Source: Roseibacterium beibuensis
GTDB taxonomy: Bacteria > Pseudomonadota > Alphaproteobacteria > Rhodobacterales > Rhodobacteraceae
Assembly: GCF_039542305.1 (NCBI RefSeq)
Contig: NZ_BAABHW010000001.1
Location: 930,001-994,000, forward strand
DNA: 64,000 nt
Direction: 5' to 3'
The notes under the pieces were generated by a model. That model was not told the DNA's origin. It worked only from the letters and a program-made list of their open reading frames with translations, and ran no database searches. Below are positions 55,769-63,933 of the stretch, one piece after another (position 1 is the stretch's first letter; each line of letters starts with the position of its first letter). The position numbers and the translations under genes are program-made.

Positions 55769-55978
55769 GGCGTTCCCTCCCTTGCTTGGGGCTGGTCAAT
55801 CGCGCCCCGTTCAAATGCCGAAAGAATACATGGAGCGGGCGTAATCACCAAATTTCCCGCTGCTCGGCCGCCCGTTTATGACGCTTTCTTGACATGCCTC
55901 AAGGCGCAACCTGCGCGGGAGTGGCAGACTGTGCACATACCAAAACCGCGAACAGCCCGTAGCGAAGGGACAATACCC

Positions 55979-56989
55979 GTGAACGATATTGCCGCCGAGA
56001 CCTCCAGCCCCGTCACCGAAACCGCCGGGGCCGAGGCCCAAGCTGCGGGCGCAGCAGAGATCGACCGGCCGGACGAAAGGCCTGCGGCCAAGCCCGCATC
56101 CAAGCCCGTGGGGCGCCCGCGCCGAAAAGCGCCGTCCCCGGCCGAGATCCGGCAGGCCTTTGAGACGGGCGAGTATCCGTACCAGACCAAGCTCAGCCGC
56201 CGCAGTTACGAGGCGCAGAAGGCCAAGCTTCAGGCCGAGTTGCTGAAGGTGCAGAAATGGGTGGCCGAGACCGGGCAGAAGATGGTCATTCTGTTCGAAG
56301 GCCGGGACGCCGCCGGCAAGGGCGGCACGATCAAACGCTTCAACGAGCACCTGAATCCGCGCGAGGCCCGCGTGGTGGCGCTGAACAAACCCACCGACGA
56401 GGAGCGCGGCCAGTGGTATTTCCAGCGCTACATCCAGCATCTTCCGACATCGGGCGAAATGGTGTTCTACGACCGCTCCTGGTACAATCGCGCGGGCGTC
56501 GAGCGGGTCATGGGCTTTTGCGAGCCCAACGAATACCTCGAATTCATGCGCCAGACGCCGGACCTCGAACGGATGCTCGTGCGCTCGGGCATTCGCCTTT
56601 ACAAATACTGGTTCTCGGTCACGCAGGAGGAACAGCGCCGCCGCTTCGCCGCGCGCGAGACCGACCCTCTGAAGCGTTGGAAATTGTCCCCCATCGACAA
56701 GGCGTCGCTCGATAAATGGGACGATTATACCGAGGCGAAGGAAGCGATGTTCTTCTACACCGACACGGCCGATGCGCCCTGGACGGTGATCAAGTCCGAC
56801 GACAAGAAACGCGCGCGGCTGAACTGCATGCTGCATTTCCTCGACAGTCTCGATTACCCGGACAAGGATCTTCACATCGCCCACGCGCCCGATCCGCTGA
56901 TCGTGGGACAGGCGGGGCATGTGATCCACAAGGCCGACCACATCCTGGGCGCGTCGCTGCATCCAGACACGCGCAAGACGCGGACCTGA
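55979..56989 (+). CDS. ppk2: Polyphosphate kinase 2
   Basis: 336 residues from GTG 55979, with GAAGGGA upstream; the frame is open far upstream antisense to parE, which is an artefact. PPK2 phosphorylates nucleoside phosphates with polyphosphate or the reverse. Motifs: Walker A GRDAAGKGGTIKRFNEHLNPR, the Walker B region YDRSWYNRAGVERVMGFC, and the lid RRRFAARETDPLKRWKLSPID. The N-terminus has a disordered Ala/Pro/Glu segment with GRPRRK, like an AT-hook. A near-palindromic TTGA-N6-TCAA lies 83 bases upstream. Confidence 0.93.
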   Translation: MNDIAAETSSPVTETAGAEAQAAGAAEIDRPDERPAAKPASKPVGRPRRKAPSPAEIRQAFETGEYPYQTKLSRRSYEAQKAKLQAELLKVQKWVAETGQKMVILFEGRDAAGKGGTIKRFNEHLNPREARVVALNKPTDEERGQWYFQRYIQHLPTSGEMVFYDRSWYNRAGVERVMGFCEPNEYLEFMRQTPDLERMLVRSGIRLYKYWFSVTQEEQRRRFAARETDPLKRWKLSPIDKASLDKWDDYTEAKEAMFFYTDTADAPWTVIKSDDKKRARLNCMLHFLDSLDYPDKDLHIAHAPDPLIVGQAGHVIHKADHILGASLHPDTRKTRT

Positions 56990-57010
56990 CCGAACCCACC
57001 CTTGAAACGA

Positions 57011-57041
57011 AGCGCGCCGCCCCGACCGGGCGGCGCGCTTT
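57011..57041. terminator. Strong terminator between ppk2 and the Flp-like gene
   Basis: AGCGCGCCGCCC and GGGCGGCGCGCT form a perfect 12-bp stem with loop CGACC, followed by TTTG on the right and T-rich on the opposite strand. It serves the convergent genes. Confidence 0.82.
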
Positions 57042-57067
57042 GTCAAGGAACCTGCGAGGGCTTCGGA

Positions 57068-57547
57068 TCAGTTCGTTTCGACCATGCCGTAGCCGCTGCC
57101 GCCCGAGAAGTTGAAGTAATAGTCGATGATCTCGTCGGGCACGATGTTCCGCTGGTAGGCCACGGAGGCGATCGCGTAGAGTTCTGCCGCTTCCTCGATT
57201 GTGATCGTGCCGTTCTGGATGCTTTCGAGCCCGGCCTCGAGCGCATTGATGATGTCCTGGTTCATCATCCCGTTCGCGGCCGCGAAGAGGTCGGCGGCCC
57301 CTTCCTCGGTGACAAGCCCGGCCTCGTAAAGCGCCTCGAAATGGGACGAGTCGAAGCCGATGAAGCTGTCGTTGAGTTGGCGCGTCCGCAGTTCGGTGTC
57401 GATCCGCTGCGTCAGGTTTTCAATGCTACCCGTCACGACGGCGGTCGCAGCAATCGTCATGCCGACCACAGCCGCGCTCAGCACGGTGTAATCGACGGTG
57501 ATCGCACCACCCTCGTCGTGGAGGAAATTTGAAAACACTTTTTTCAC
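57068..57547 (-). CDS. Flp/TadE-type pilin-like protein
   Basis: 159 residues from GTG 57547, chosen because AGGG lies eight bases upstream; GTG 57562 is an alternative. The N-terminal motif EGGAITVDYTVLSAAVVGMTIAATAVV is typical of Rhodobacteraceae Flp pilin-like proteins (E-x-G-A-x-T-V-D). The rest is acidic and helical (EEGAADLFAAANGMMNQD), longer than a true Flp pilin, so it is an unusual pseudopilin. CtrA-type and FNR-type boxes lie upstream in an AT-rich promoter. No tad genes are in the window. Confidence 0.78.
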   Translation of the reverse strand: MKKVFSNFLHDEGGAITVDYTVLSAAVVGMTIAATAVVTGSIENLTQRIDTELRTRQLNDSFIGFDSSHFEALYEAGLVTEEGAADLFAAANGMMNQDIINALEAGLESIQNGTITIEEAAELYAIASVAYQRNIVPDEIIDYYFNFSGGSGYGMVETN

Positions 57548-57616
57548 GCAATTATCCCTCACAAAAACATACGACCAAAATCGGCTTTGAAAGAGGCAAA
57601 AATGTGGCAGACTGTC

Positions 57617-57630
57617 TTGATTTTAGTCAA
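57617..57630. promoter_or_regulatory. FNR-like box upstream of the pilin-like gene
   Basis: TTGATTTTAGTCAA fits the FNR/CRP-family pattern TTGA-N6-TCAA, 70-83 bases upstream of GTG 57547. The half-sites are TTGAT and GTCAA. Confidence 0.4.
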
Positions 57631-57673
57631 CAATCCCCTGCTCGGGCGTAAACAGTAAAAGCGCCTGGAAAAA

Positions 57674-57689
57674 TTAACAGATCGTTAAC
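57674..57689. promoter_or_regulatory. CtrA-type site TTAA-N7-TTAAC
   Basis: TTAACAGATCGTTAAC gives TTAA (57674-57677), seven bases, and TTAAC (57685-57689), the established CtrA consensus. It lies in the gap between the pilin-like gene and the DUF1007 gene, so it could serve either direction. Confidence 0.55.
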
Positions 57690-57768
57690 GTGCCCGCGTC
57701 GGCGTCGGGCTGCCGAACCGGGGCGCGCGCGTCCCGTCGACCTTGAACCCTCGCCGGCAACACGGCAC

Positions 57769-58455
57769 ATGCGACCCATGATGTTCTCGCGGACCCTCGC
57801 TGGCTTCTCCGCCCTTGTCCTGAGCCTGCTGGCCCCCGGCATGGCGCTGGCGCACCCGCATGTCTTTATCGACGCGGGGCTGGTGCTCAGCCGCAATACC
57901 GACGGACAGGTCACCGCGGTCGAGGTGACGTGGCGCTATGATGAACTCTATACCCTGATCCTTTTGCAGGATTTCGGGCTGGACCCGGATTTCGACGGCG
58001 TCCTGACCGAAAGCGAGATCGCGGAGACCCTGGGCTTCGACCTGAACTGGAACAGCGGGTTCGAGGGCGGGCTTGAGCTGTTGCGCGATGGCGTGGAGTT
58101 GACGCTGGGCGCGCCCGAGGCGGTGTCCCTCACGCTGTTGCCCGAGGGCCAGATCGAAACCGTGCATCGCAGGCTGGTGTCCGGCGATCCGGGCGGCGCG
58201 GCGCAACTGGTTGCCGGGGTGTTCGACCCGGCCTTCTTCGTCGCGTTCGAGGCCACCTTGTCCAGTGCGGTCATGGACGAAACGGGCGATGAGGCGCCCT
58301 GCGAGGTTGCACTTGTCCGTGCCGATCTGGACGCCGCCTATGCGGGGCTGGAGGCCGCGATTGCCGATATCGGTGGCGCGGTGGCCGCCGAGGACAACTT
58401 CCCTGCCGTGGGGGAGCTGTTCGCGGATCGGCTGGTGGTTACATGCGACGGGTGA
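57769..58455 (+). CDS. DUF1007 family periplasmic protein
   Basis: 228 residues from ATG 57769 (ATG 57778 also possible). A signal peptide (GFSALVLSLLAPGMALA) ends before HPHVFIDA, the family's conserved HPH start, which may bind a metal once the signal is cut. DUF1007 proteins are regularly linked to NicO-type metal exporters, as here: the end overlaps the next gene by 13 bases. Confidence 0.9.
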   Translation: MRPMMFSRTLAGFSALVLSLLAPGMALAHPHVFIDAGLVLSRNTDGQVTAVEVTWRYDELYTLILLQDFGLDPDFDGVLTESEIAETLGFDLNWNSGFEGGLELLRDGVELTLGAPEAVSLTLLPEGQIETVHRRLVSGDPGGAAQLVAGVFDPAFFVAFEATLSSAVMDETGDEAPCEVALVRADLDAAYAGLEAAIADIGGAVAAEDNFPAVGELFADRLVVTCDG

Positions 58456-59354
58456 TTGCGGTGACCCTGATGGCTGTGTTGGGCGTGCTGGCACTGCTCT
58501 ACCTGACCGGCGGGGACAGGGTGATTGTCGCCTGGGCGACGGAAGGGCAGCGCGCGGCGCAGAACGCGATGGCGCGCGCCCTGCGCGCTTTGCGGGCCGG
58601 AGAGCCGGGGGCCCTGGCCGCGCTTCTGGGGGTCTCGTTCGGCTATGGTTTCTTTCATGCCGTGGGGCCGGGGCATGGCAAGCTGCTGATCGGGGGCTAC
58701 GGCGCGGCGCGGACGGTCGGGGCATTGCGCCTGTCGGGTGTCGCGCTGGCCGCAAGCCTGGCGCAGGGGGGGACGGCCATCCTGCTGGTCGGGGCCGGGC
58801 TGTGGCTGGTGGGCTGGACGCGGGAGCGGATGACGGACCTGGCCGAGCGCCTGTTCGATCCGCTGAGTTTCGCCGCGATTGCCCTGGTCGGGCTGTGGCT
58901 GGCCGCGCGGGGGCTGCGCGCTTTGCGGCGCGGCGTGGCGCCGACGCATCACCACGATCACGCACATTCAGGCGAAGGCGCCGTCTGCGCGACCTGCGGT
59001 CATGCCCATGCGCCGGACCCGGCCGCGGTGGCCGCCGCCACCTCCTGGCGCGAGGTGGCCGCCCTGATCGGGGCGGTGGCGCTGCGGCCCTGCACGGGGG
59101 CGTTGTTCCTGCTGATCCTGACCGCGCAGATGGGCATTTTTGCGCTTGGCGTGGCCGGGGTGGTGGCCATGGCGCTCGGGACGGCCTCGGTGACCGTCGC
59201 GGTGGCGGCCGCGGCGGTCTGGGCGCGGCGCGGCGTGGTCGGCGGGCTGAGCGGCGGCGCGGGGCGCTTGGCGCAGATCCAGCCGGGGATCGAGATTGCC
59301 GTTGGCCTGATCATCGCATGGATCGCGGGCAGCCTCGCGATTGCTGCTCTCTGA
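58443..59354 (+). CDS. NicO/RcnA-type nickel-cobalt exporter
   Basis: 303 residues with about six helices. Signature motifs are FFHAVGPGHGKLLIGGY and ALRPCTGALFLLI. A His-rich loop (HHHDHAHSGE, with CATCGHAH) is the metal-binding cytoplasmic or periplasmic loop. With the coupled DUF1007 protein it probably exports or handles a divalent metal; the metal identity cannot be given. Confidence 0.92.
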   Translation: MRRVIAVTLMAVLGVLALLYLTGGDRVIVAWATEGQRAAQNAMARALRALRAGEPGALAALLGVSFGYGFFHAVGPGHGKLLIGGYGAARTVGALRLSGVALAASLAQGGTAILLVGAGLWLVGWTRERMTDLAERLFDPLSFAAIALVGLWLAARGLRALRRGVAPTHHHDHAHSGEGAVCATCGHAHAPDPAAVAAATSWREVAALIGAVALRPCTGALFLLILTAQMGIFALGVAGVVAMALGTASVTVAVAAAAVWARRGVVGGLSGGAGRLAQIQPGIEIAVGLIIAWIAGSLAIAAL

Positions 59355-59392
59355 GCCTTGCCCCGGCGAAGGGGCGGGCATAAAGCCGGGTC

Positions 59393-60769
59393 ATGACCTT
59401 TGCCGAGCATATCAAGCGGACCCTCGCCCTTGGCCTGCCCCTGATCGGCGGGCAATTGGCGCAGGTGGCCATCGGGCTGACCGATACGGTCATGATGGGC
59501 TGGTACGGGGTCGAGGAACTGGCCGCCGTGGCGCTGGGGTCCTCCTTCTTTCACATGCTGCTGATCCTTGGCATGGGATTCGGATTGGCCGTGATGCCTA
59601 TGGTGGCCTCGGCCGCATCCAACGAGGATGTGCGGCAGGTGCGGCGGGTGACGCGCATGGGGCTGTGGATCGCGATCCTGTTCTCGATCCTGGCCGTTCC
59701 GGTTTTCTGGTTCTCGGGTCCGATCCTGCTGGGGCTTGGGCAGGAAGACGACCTGTCGGCCCTCGCGCAGACCTATCTGCGGGTGGCCGGGCTTGCGATC
59801 GGGCCGGCGGTGCTGATCACGGTGCTGCGCAGCCACCTGTCGGCGCTGGAGCGGCCGCGCGTGGTGCTGTGGGCGTGGCTGGCCGGGGTGGTTCTGAACA
59901 TCGCGATGAACTGGGTGCTGATCTTCGGCAATCTCGGCGCACCGGAGCTGGGCGTGCTGGGGGCGGCCATCGCCTCGCTCGGGACGCATCTGCTGATCCT
60001 GCTGGTTCTGGCGGTCTACGCGGCCCGCGCGCGGGGGCTGGCGGAATACACGCTCTTCGCGCGGTTATGGCGCCCGGACTGGGAGGCCTTCGCCTCGGTC
60101 TTCAAGCTGGGCTGGCCCATCGCGCTGACGCTTCTGAGCGAGTCGGGCCTGTTCATCGCGACCATGGTCATGATGGGCTGGATCGACACCGAGCATCTGG
60201 CGGCGCATGGCATCGCGCTCCAGATCACCTCGGTCACCTTCATGGTGCATATCGGGTTGAGCTCGGCTGCGACGGTCCGGGCCGGGCGGGCCTGGGGCAC
60301 GCGCGATGCCGAGGCCTTGCGGATGGCGGCCTGGGCGGCCCTGGCCCTGTCGGGCCTGACGGTGGCCGCAACGGTGGCGCTGTTCGTCAGCGTGCCGGAA
60401 GAGATGATGGCGCTGTTCATCGATCCCGACGATCCGCTGCGGCCCGCGATCATCGCGCTTGGCGCGCAACTGCTGCTGGTGGCGGCCTTGTTCCAGCTTG
60501 TGGACGCGGCGCAGGTGATGGCCTTGGGGCTGTTGCGCGGGGTTCAGGATACGCGCGTGCCGATGATCTACGCGGTGATCAGCTACTGGGTGATCGGCAT
60601 CCCCTGCGCCTGGGCGCTGGGGTTTCCGGCGGGTCTGGGCGGCGTCGGGATCTGGCTGGGCCTGACCATCGGGCTGGTCGTGGCGGGCGTTCTGATGATG
60701 ACGCGGTTCTGGCGCGGGACAGGGCGCGTCGTGGCGGCGCAACCGATCACGCCCGCGCCCCGCGTCTGA
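59393..60769 (+). CDS. MATE family multidrug efflux transporter
   Basis: 458 residues with twelve helices. MATE hallmarks: LPLIGGQLAQVAIGLTDTVMMG in helix 1, and the second repeat LGWPIALTLLSESGLFIATMVMMGWI. The DinF/NorM-like family exports cationic drugs with Na+ or H+. It lies 39 bases after the NicO gene and is followed by repeats and hairpins that separate it from the convergent dipeptidase. Confidence 0.94.
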   Translation: MTFAEHIKRTLALGLPLIGGQLAQVAIGLTDTVMMGWYGVEELAAVALGSSFFHMLLILGMGFGLAVMPMVASAASNEDVRQVRRVTRMGLWIAILFSILAVPVFWFSGPILLGLGQEDDLSALAQTYLRVAGLAIGPAVLITVLRSHLSALERPRVVLWAWLAGVVLNIAMNWVLIFGNLGAPELGVLGAAIASLGTHLLILLVLAVYAARARGLAEYTLFARLWRPDWEAFASVFKLGWPIALTLLSESGLFIATMVMMGWIDTEHLAAHGIALQITSVTFMVHIGLSSAATVRAGRAWGTRDAEALRMAAWAALALSGLTVAATVALFVSVPEEMMALFIDPDDPLRPAIIALGAQLLLVAALFQLVDAAQVMALGLLRGVQDTRVPMIYAVISYWVIGIPCAWALGFPAGLGGVGIWLGLTIGLVVAGVLMMTRFWRGTGRVVAAQPITPAPRV

Positions 60770-60844
60770 GGTGTTTCGCCCCGCGCTGCGCGCCGGGCGA
60801 CCCGCTTTTGAGGTTTTTCGCCCTGCGCTGCGCGCCGGGCGACC
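60768..60844 (+). repeat. Two 35-base direct repeats after the MATE gene
   Basis: The block starting GAGGTGTTTCGCCCCGCGCT (60768-60802) recurs at 60810-60844 as GAGGTTTTTCGCCCTGCGCT, both continuing GCGCGCCGGGCGACC. They differ at two positions and begin at the MATE stop codon. Confidence 0.85.
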
Positions 60845-60847
60845 GGG

Positions 60848-60898
60848 GCGAGAGGGGCTGTCTGCCCCTCTCGCGCTCTCCCCGAGCATATTTCGGGG
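60848..60898. terminator. Tandem hairpins at a convergent gene end
   Basis: GCGAGAGGGGC-TGTCT-GCCCCTCTCGC is a perfect 11-bp stem (60848-60874), followed by CCCCGA-GCATATT-TCGGGG (60880-60898). No long T-run follows. The second hairpin with the ATATTT loop looks like the dispersed GGATATTT-type element often seen at gene ends in Rhodobacteraceae, recalled from general knowledge. Confidence 0.65.
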
Positions 60899-60910
60899 AT
60901 AAAGAGGGGA

Positions 60911-62287
60911 TCAGGACGCGAAACCGCCGAGGATGCGTGCCCAGCTTCGCGTGCCGCGGTGAAAACTGTCGAGGTCGTATTTCTCGTTCGGGGAATGGAT
61001 CTGGTCGTCATCCTTGCCGAACCCGGCCAAGAGCGCATCCATCTCAAGCACCGTCTTGAAATAGCCCGCGACCGGGATCGAGCCGCCGCCGCCGATGAAG
61101 GCCGCTTCGCCCGGCCATTCGGCGCTGAGCGCCTGGCGCGCCATCTCGAAGGCCGGGTGCGAGATATCCATGCGCGAGGCGGGCGAGGCGCCGTGCCCTT
61201 CGAAGGACACGTGGCAGTCGAGGGGCATTTGCTGGATCACCCAGTCGCGGAAGCTTTCGCGCAGAACATGGGGGTCCTGGCCCGCGACGAGGCGGAAACT
61301 GACCTTGGCATGGGCCTGCGAGGGAAGAACCGTCTTGAAGCCCGCGCCGGTATAGCCGCCCCAGATGCCGTTGATCTCGGCGGTCGGGCGCGACCAGATC
61401 ATTTCCAGCCCGGTGCGGTCGTCCTCGCCCGCCGGATGGGTCAGCCCCACCGATCCGAGGAAGCGTTCGGCGTCGAAGCCGAGGTTGTTCCATTGCTCCT
61501 TCAACTCGGGCGGCAGCTCGGCCACGCCGTCGTAGAACCCCGGCACCTGCACATGGCCATGGGCGTCGTGGAGATTGGCGAGCACGCGGGTCAGCACCCG
61601 GATCGGGTTCATCGCGATCCCGCCGAAGAGGCCGGAATGCAGATCTTTGTCCGGGCCGGTGACGGTGATCTCCTCGCCCAGAAGGCCGCGCAACTGGGTC
61701 ACGATGCCCGGCACGCCCTCGGCATACAGGCCGGTGTCGCAGATCAGCGCGATCTCGGCCTTCAGTTCCTCGGCATTGGCCTTGAGGAAGGGCACGAGCG
61801 AGGGTGAGCCCGATTCTTCCTCGCCTTCGAGGAAGATGGTGACGCGGGCGGGCAGGGTGCCGGTCTCGGCCTTCCAGGCGCGGCAGGCCTCGACAAAGGT
61901 CATGAGCTGGCCCTTGTCGTCCGAGGCGCCGCGCGCGCGGATGACCTTGCGGCCGTCCTTGTCCTCGATCGCCGGGTCGAACGGGTCGCGCGACCAAAGC
62001 TCCAGCGGGTCGACGGGCTGCACGTCGTAATGGCCGTAGAACAGGATGTGACGCCCGTCCTCGGGGCCGCCATGGGCCACGACCATCGGGTGCCCGTCGG
62101 TCGGGCGGACCGAAGCGTCGAAGCCGAGATCCGACAATTCCCTGGCCAGCCAGTCGGCGGCGCGGGCGACATCGGCGGAATAGGCCGGATCGGTCGAGAT
62201 CGAGGGGATGCGCAACAGGTCGAACAGCCGCCCGGTGGCGGCGTCGAGATCGGAATCGATGCGGGAAAGAACGGCGTCCATGGACAT
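60911..62287 (-). CDS. M20 family dipeptidase
   Basis: 458 residues. A metal-dependent peptidase: metal-site His and Asp in LFYGHYDVQPVDP and ARGASDDKGQLMTF, the catalytic/metal Glu in LEGEEESGSP, and the dimerisation domain (about 200-330). The C-terminal His (DQIHSPNEKY) completes the site. The sequence resembles the CNDP/dug1-like branch of dipeptidases. Convergent with MATE. Confidence 0.92.
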   Translation of the reverse strand: MSMDAVLSRIDSDLDAATGRLFDLLRIPSISTDPAYSADVARAADWLARELSDLGFDASVRPTDGHPMVVAHGGPEDGRHILFYGHYDVQPVDPLELWSRDPFDPAIEDKDGRKVIRARGASDDKGQLMTFVEACRAWKAETGTLPARVTIFLEGEEESGSPSLVPFLKANAEELKAEIALICDTGLYAEGVPGIVTQLRGLLGEEITVTGPDKDLHSGLFGGIAMNPIRVLTRVLANLHDAHGHVQVPGFYDGVAELPPELKEQWNNLGFDAERFLGSVGLTHPAGEDDRTGLEMIWSRPTAEINGIWGGYTGAGFKTVLPSQAHAKVSFRLVAGQDPHVLRESFRDWVIQQMPLDCHVSFEGHGASPASRMDISHPAFEMARQALSAEWPGEAAFIGGGGSIPVAGYFKTVLEMDALLAGFGKDDDQIHSPNEKYDLDSFHRGTRSWARILGGFAS

Positions 62288-62457
62288 GATAGGGCCTCGT
62301 GCTCGTGAAGGGATATGGGCAGCCGGGCTGCCCGATGGATCGGCGCGAGACTACGCCGCCTGACGGCACTGTCCAGCCAAAGGCGACCGGGGGAGGCGGG
62401 CGGCGTGGGTGCCAAACGCGACATGCGGTCTCAGCAACCCCGATGCTCATCCGTTGG

Positions 62458-62471
62458 TTGACTCAGGTCAA
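62458..62471 (+). promoter_or_regulatory. FnrL-type box upstream of hemA
   Basis: TTGACTCAGGTCAA is a perfect TTGAC-N4-GTCAA palindrome, 157-170 bases upstream of GTG 62628. The established FNR family consensus is TTGAY-N4-RTCAA, and hemA of Rhodobacter is known to be controlled by FnrL under low oxygen. Confidence 0.7.
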
Positions 62472-62627
62472 TGTTCACAGCGCGTCGATTTGTAACTTGG
62501 CCCTGCTGGCCGTGTCGTCCTATGTGGGGTGACGAACAGGACGAAAGCTGTCCGTTACATCAAGAGCCAGCGTCTTTTTGGGGCCGCCCGCGCGAACTGG
62601 GCGGCTCATCCGGAAGGGAGACCGCCA

Positions 62628-63851
62628 GTGGATTACGACCGCGCGCTTGCCGCCGCCATCGACCGCCTTCACGAAGAAGGCCGTTACCGCACCTTCATCG
62701 ATATCGAGCGCCGCAAGGGGCAGTTTCCCAACGCCGTCTGGAAAAAGCCCGATGGCACCGAGCAGGACATCACCGTCTGGTGCGGCAACGACTACCTCGG
62801 CATGGGGCAGCACCCGGTTGTTCTGGGCGCCATGCACGATGCGCTGGATGCAACGGGCGCAGGCTCGGGCGGGACGCGCAACATCTCTGGCACCACGGTC
62901 TACCACAAGGCACTGGAAGGGGAACTGGCCGACCTGCACGGCAAGGAGGCCGCCCTGGTCTTTACCTCGGCCTATATTGCCAATGACGCGACGCTCTCGA
63001 CGCTGCCGCGGCTGTTCCCCGGCCTGATCATCTATTCCGACGAGTTGAACCATGCCTCGATGATCGAGGGCATCCGCCGCAATGGGGGCGCGAAGCGGAT
63101 CTTCCGTCACAACGACCTCGCCCATCTGCGCGAGTTGCTGGAGGCCGACGACCCGGCCGCGCCGAAGCTGATCGCGTTCGAATCGGTCTATTCCATGGAT
63201 GGCGATTTCGGCCCGATCGAAGCGCTGGTGGAATTGGCCGAGGAATTCGGCGCGCTGACCTATCTGGACGAGGTGCACGCGGTCGGCATGTACGGCCCGC
63301 GCGGCGGCGGCGTCAGCGAACAGCTGGGCATCGCGCATCGCGTGGACATCATCAACGGCACGCTCGGCAAGGCCTTTGGCGTGATGGGGGGCTATATCGC
63401 GGCCTCGGCCCGCATGTGCGACGCCGTGCGCTCCTACGCGCCGGGGTTCATCTTCACCACCTCAATCCCGCCGGCGGTCGCCGCGGGGGCGGCGGCCTCG
63501 GTTCGTCATCTCAAGACCGACCAGGCGCTGCGCGATCTGCAACAGGAGCGCGCCGCGGTGCTGAAACTGCGCCTGAAGGGTCTTGGCCTGCCGATCATCG
63601 ACCACGGCTCGCACATCGTGCCCGTGATCGTGGGCGACCCGGTGCACACGAAAAAGATCTCCGACATGCTGCTCAGCGAGTTCGGGATCTACGTCCAGCC
63701 GATCAACTTCCCCACCGTCCCGCGCGGGACGGAGCGCCTGCGTTTCACGCCGTCGCCGGTGCATGATCCGAAGATGATGGACGCACTTGTGCACGCAATG
63801 GATGCACTCTGGAGCCATTGTGCGCTGAATCGCGCCGAACTGGCCGGCTAG
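62628..63851 (+). CDS. hemA: 5-aminolevulinate synthase
   Basis: 407 residues from GTG 62628, with AAGGGAG upstream; the longer frame is less likely. It condenses glycine and succinyl-CoA to ALA (C4 pathway). Fold-type I PLP enzyme: FIDIERRKGQFPNA, WCGNDYLGMGQHP, SGGTRNISGT, the Asp in YLDEVHAVGMYGPRGGG, Schiff-base Lys in NGTLGKAFGVMGGY, and the C-terminal RLRFTPSPVH. Regulation by an FNR-like box upstream is likely. Confidence 0.97.
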   Translation: MDYDRALAAAIDRLHEEGRYRTFIDIERRKGQFPNAVWKKPDGTEQDITVWCGNDYLGMGQHPVVLGAMHDALDATGAGSGGTRNISGTTVYHKALEGELADLHGKEAALVFTSAYIANDATLSTLPRLFPGLIIYSDELNHASMIEGIRRNGGAKRIFRHNDLAHLRELLEADDPAAPKLIAFESVYSMDGDFGPIEALVELAEEFGALTYLDEVHAVGMYGPRGGGVSEQLGIAHRVDIINGTLGKAFGVMGGYIAASARMCDAVRSYAPGFIFTTSIPPAVAAGAAASVRHLKTDQALRDLQQERAAVLKLRLKGLGLPIIDHGSHIVPVIVGDPVHTKKISDMLLSEFGIYVQPINFPTVPRGTERLRFTPSPVHDPKMMDALVHAMDALWSHCALNRAELAG

Positions 63852-63902
63852 CGCTTTCTGCTGGTGCAACACCCCTTGGACCCATGCTAAACCCAACCTG
63901 TC

Positions 63903-63933
63903 GCGCGGCGAGTCTAGGGAATCGCCGCGCTTT
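63903..63933 (+). terminator. Intrinsic terminator after hemA
   Basis: GCGCGGCGA pairs with TCGCCGCGC around a 10-base loop, followed by TTT. It stands about 50 bases after the hemA stop. The remaining bases to the window end show no gene. Confidence 0.72.

Noticed and set aside
55889..55902. TTGA-N6-TCAA upstream of ppk2 as an FNR box
   Set aside because: The fifth positions (TTGAC and CTCAA) break the symmetry of the known consensus, so I did not list it as a site.
52424..55978. Very long open frame on the plus strand antisense to parE and the TPR gene, continuous with ppk2
   Set aside because: It arises from GC-rich codon bias of parE on the other strand and has the Arg/His/Gly-rich composition of such shadows. 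Only the part after GTG 55979 matches PPK2.
55921..57615. Identical 12-mer GTGGCAGACTGT upstream of ppk2 and upstream of the pilin-like gene
   Set aside because: Repeats of this length are expected many times by chance in 64 kb, and the spacing does not fit the sigma-54 pattern it resembles.
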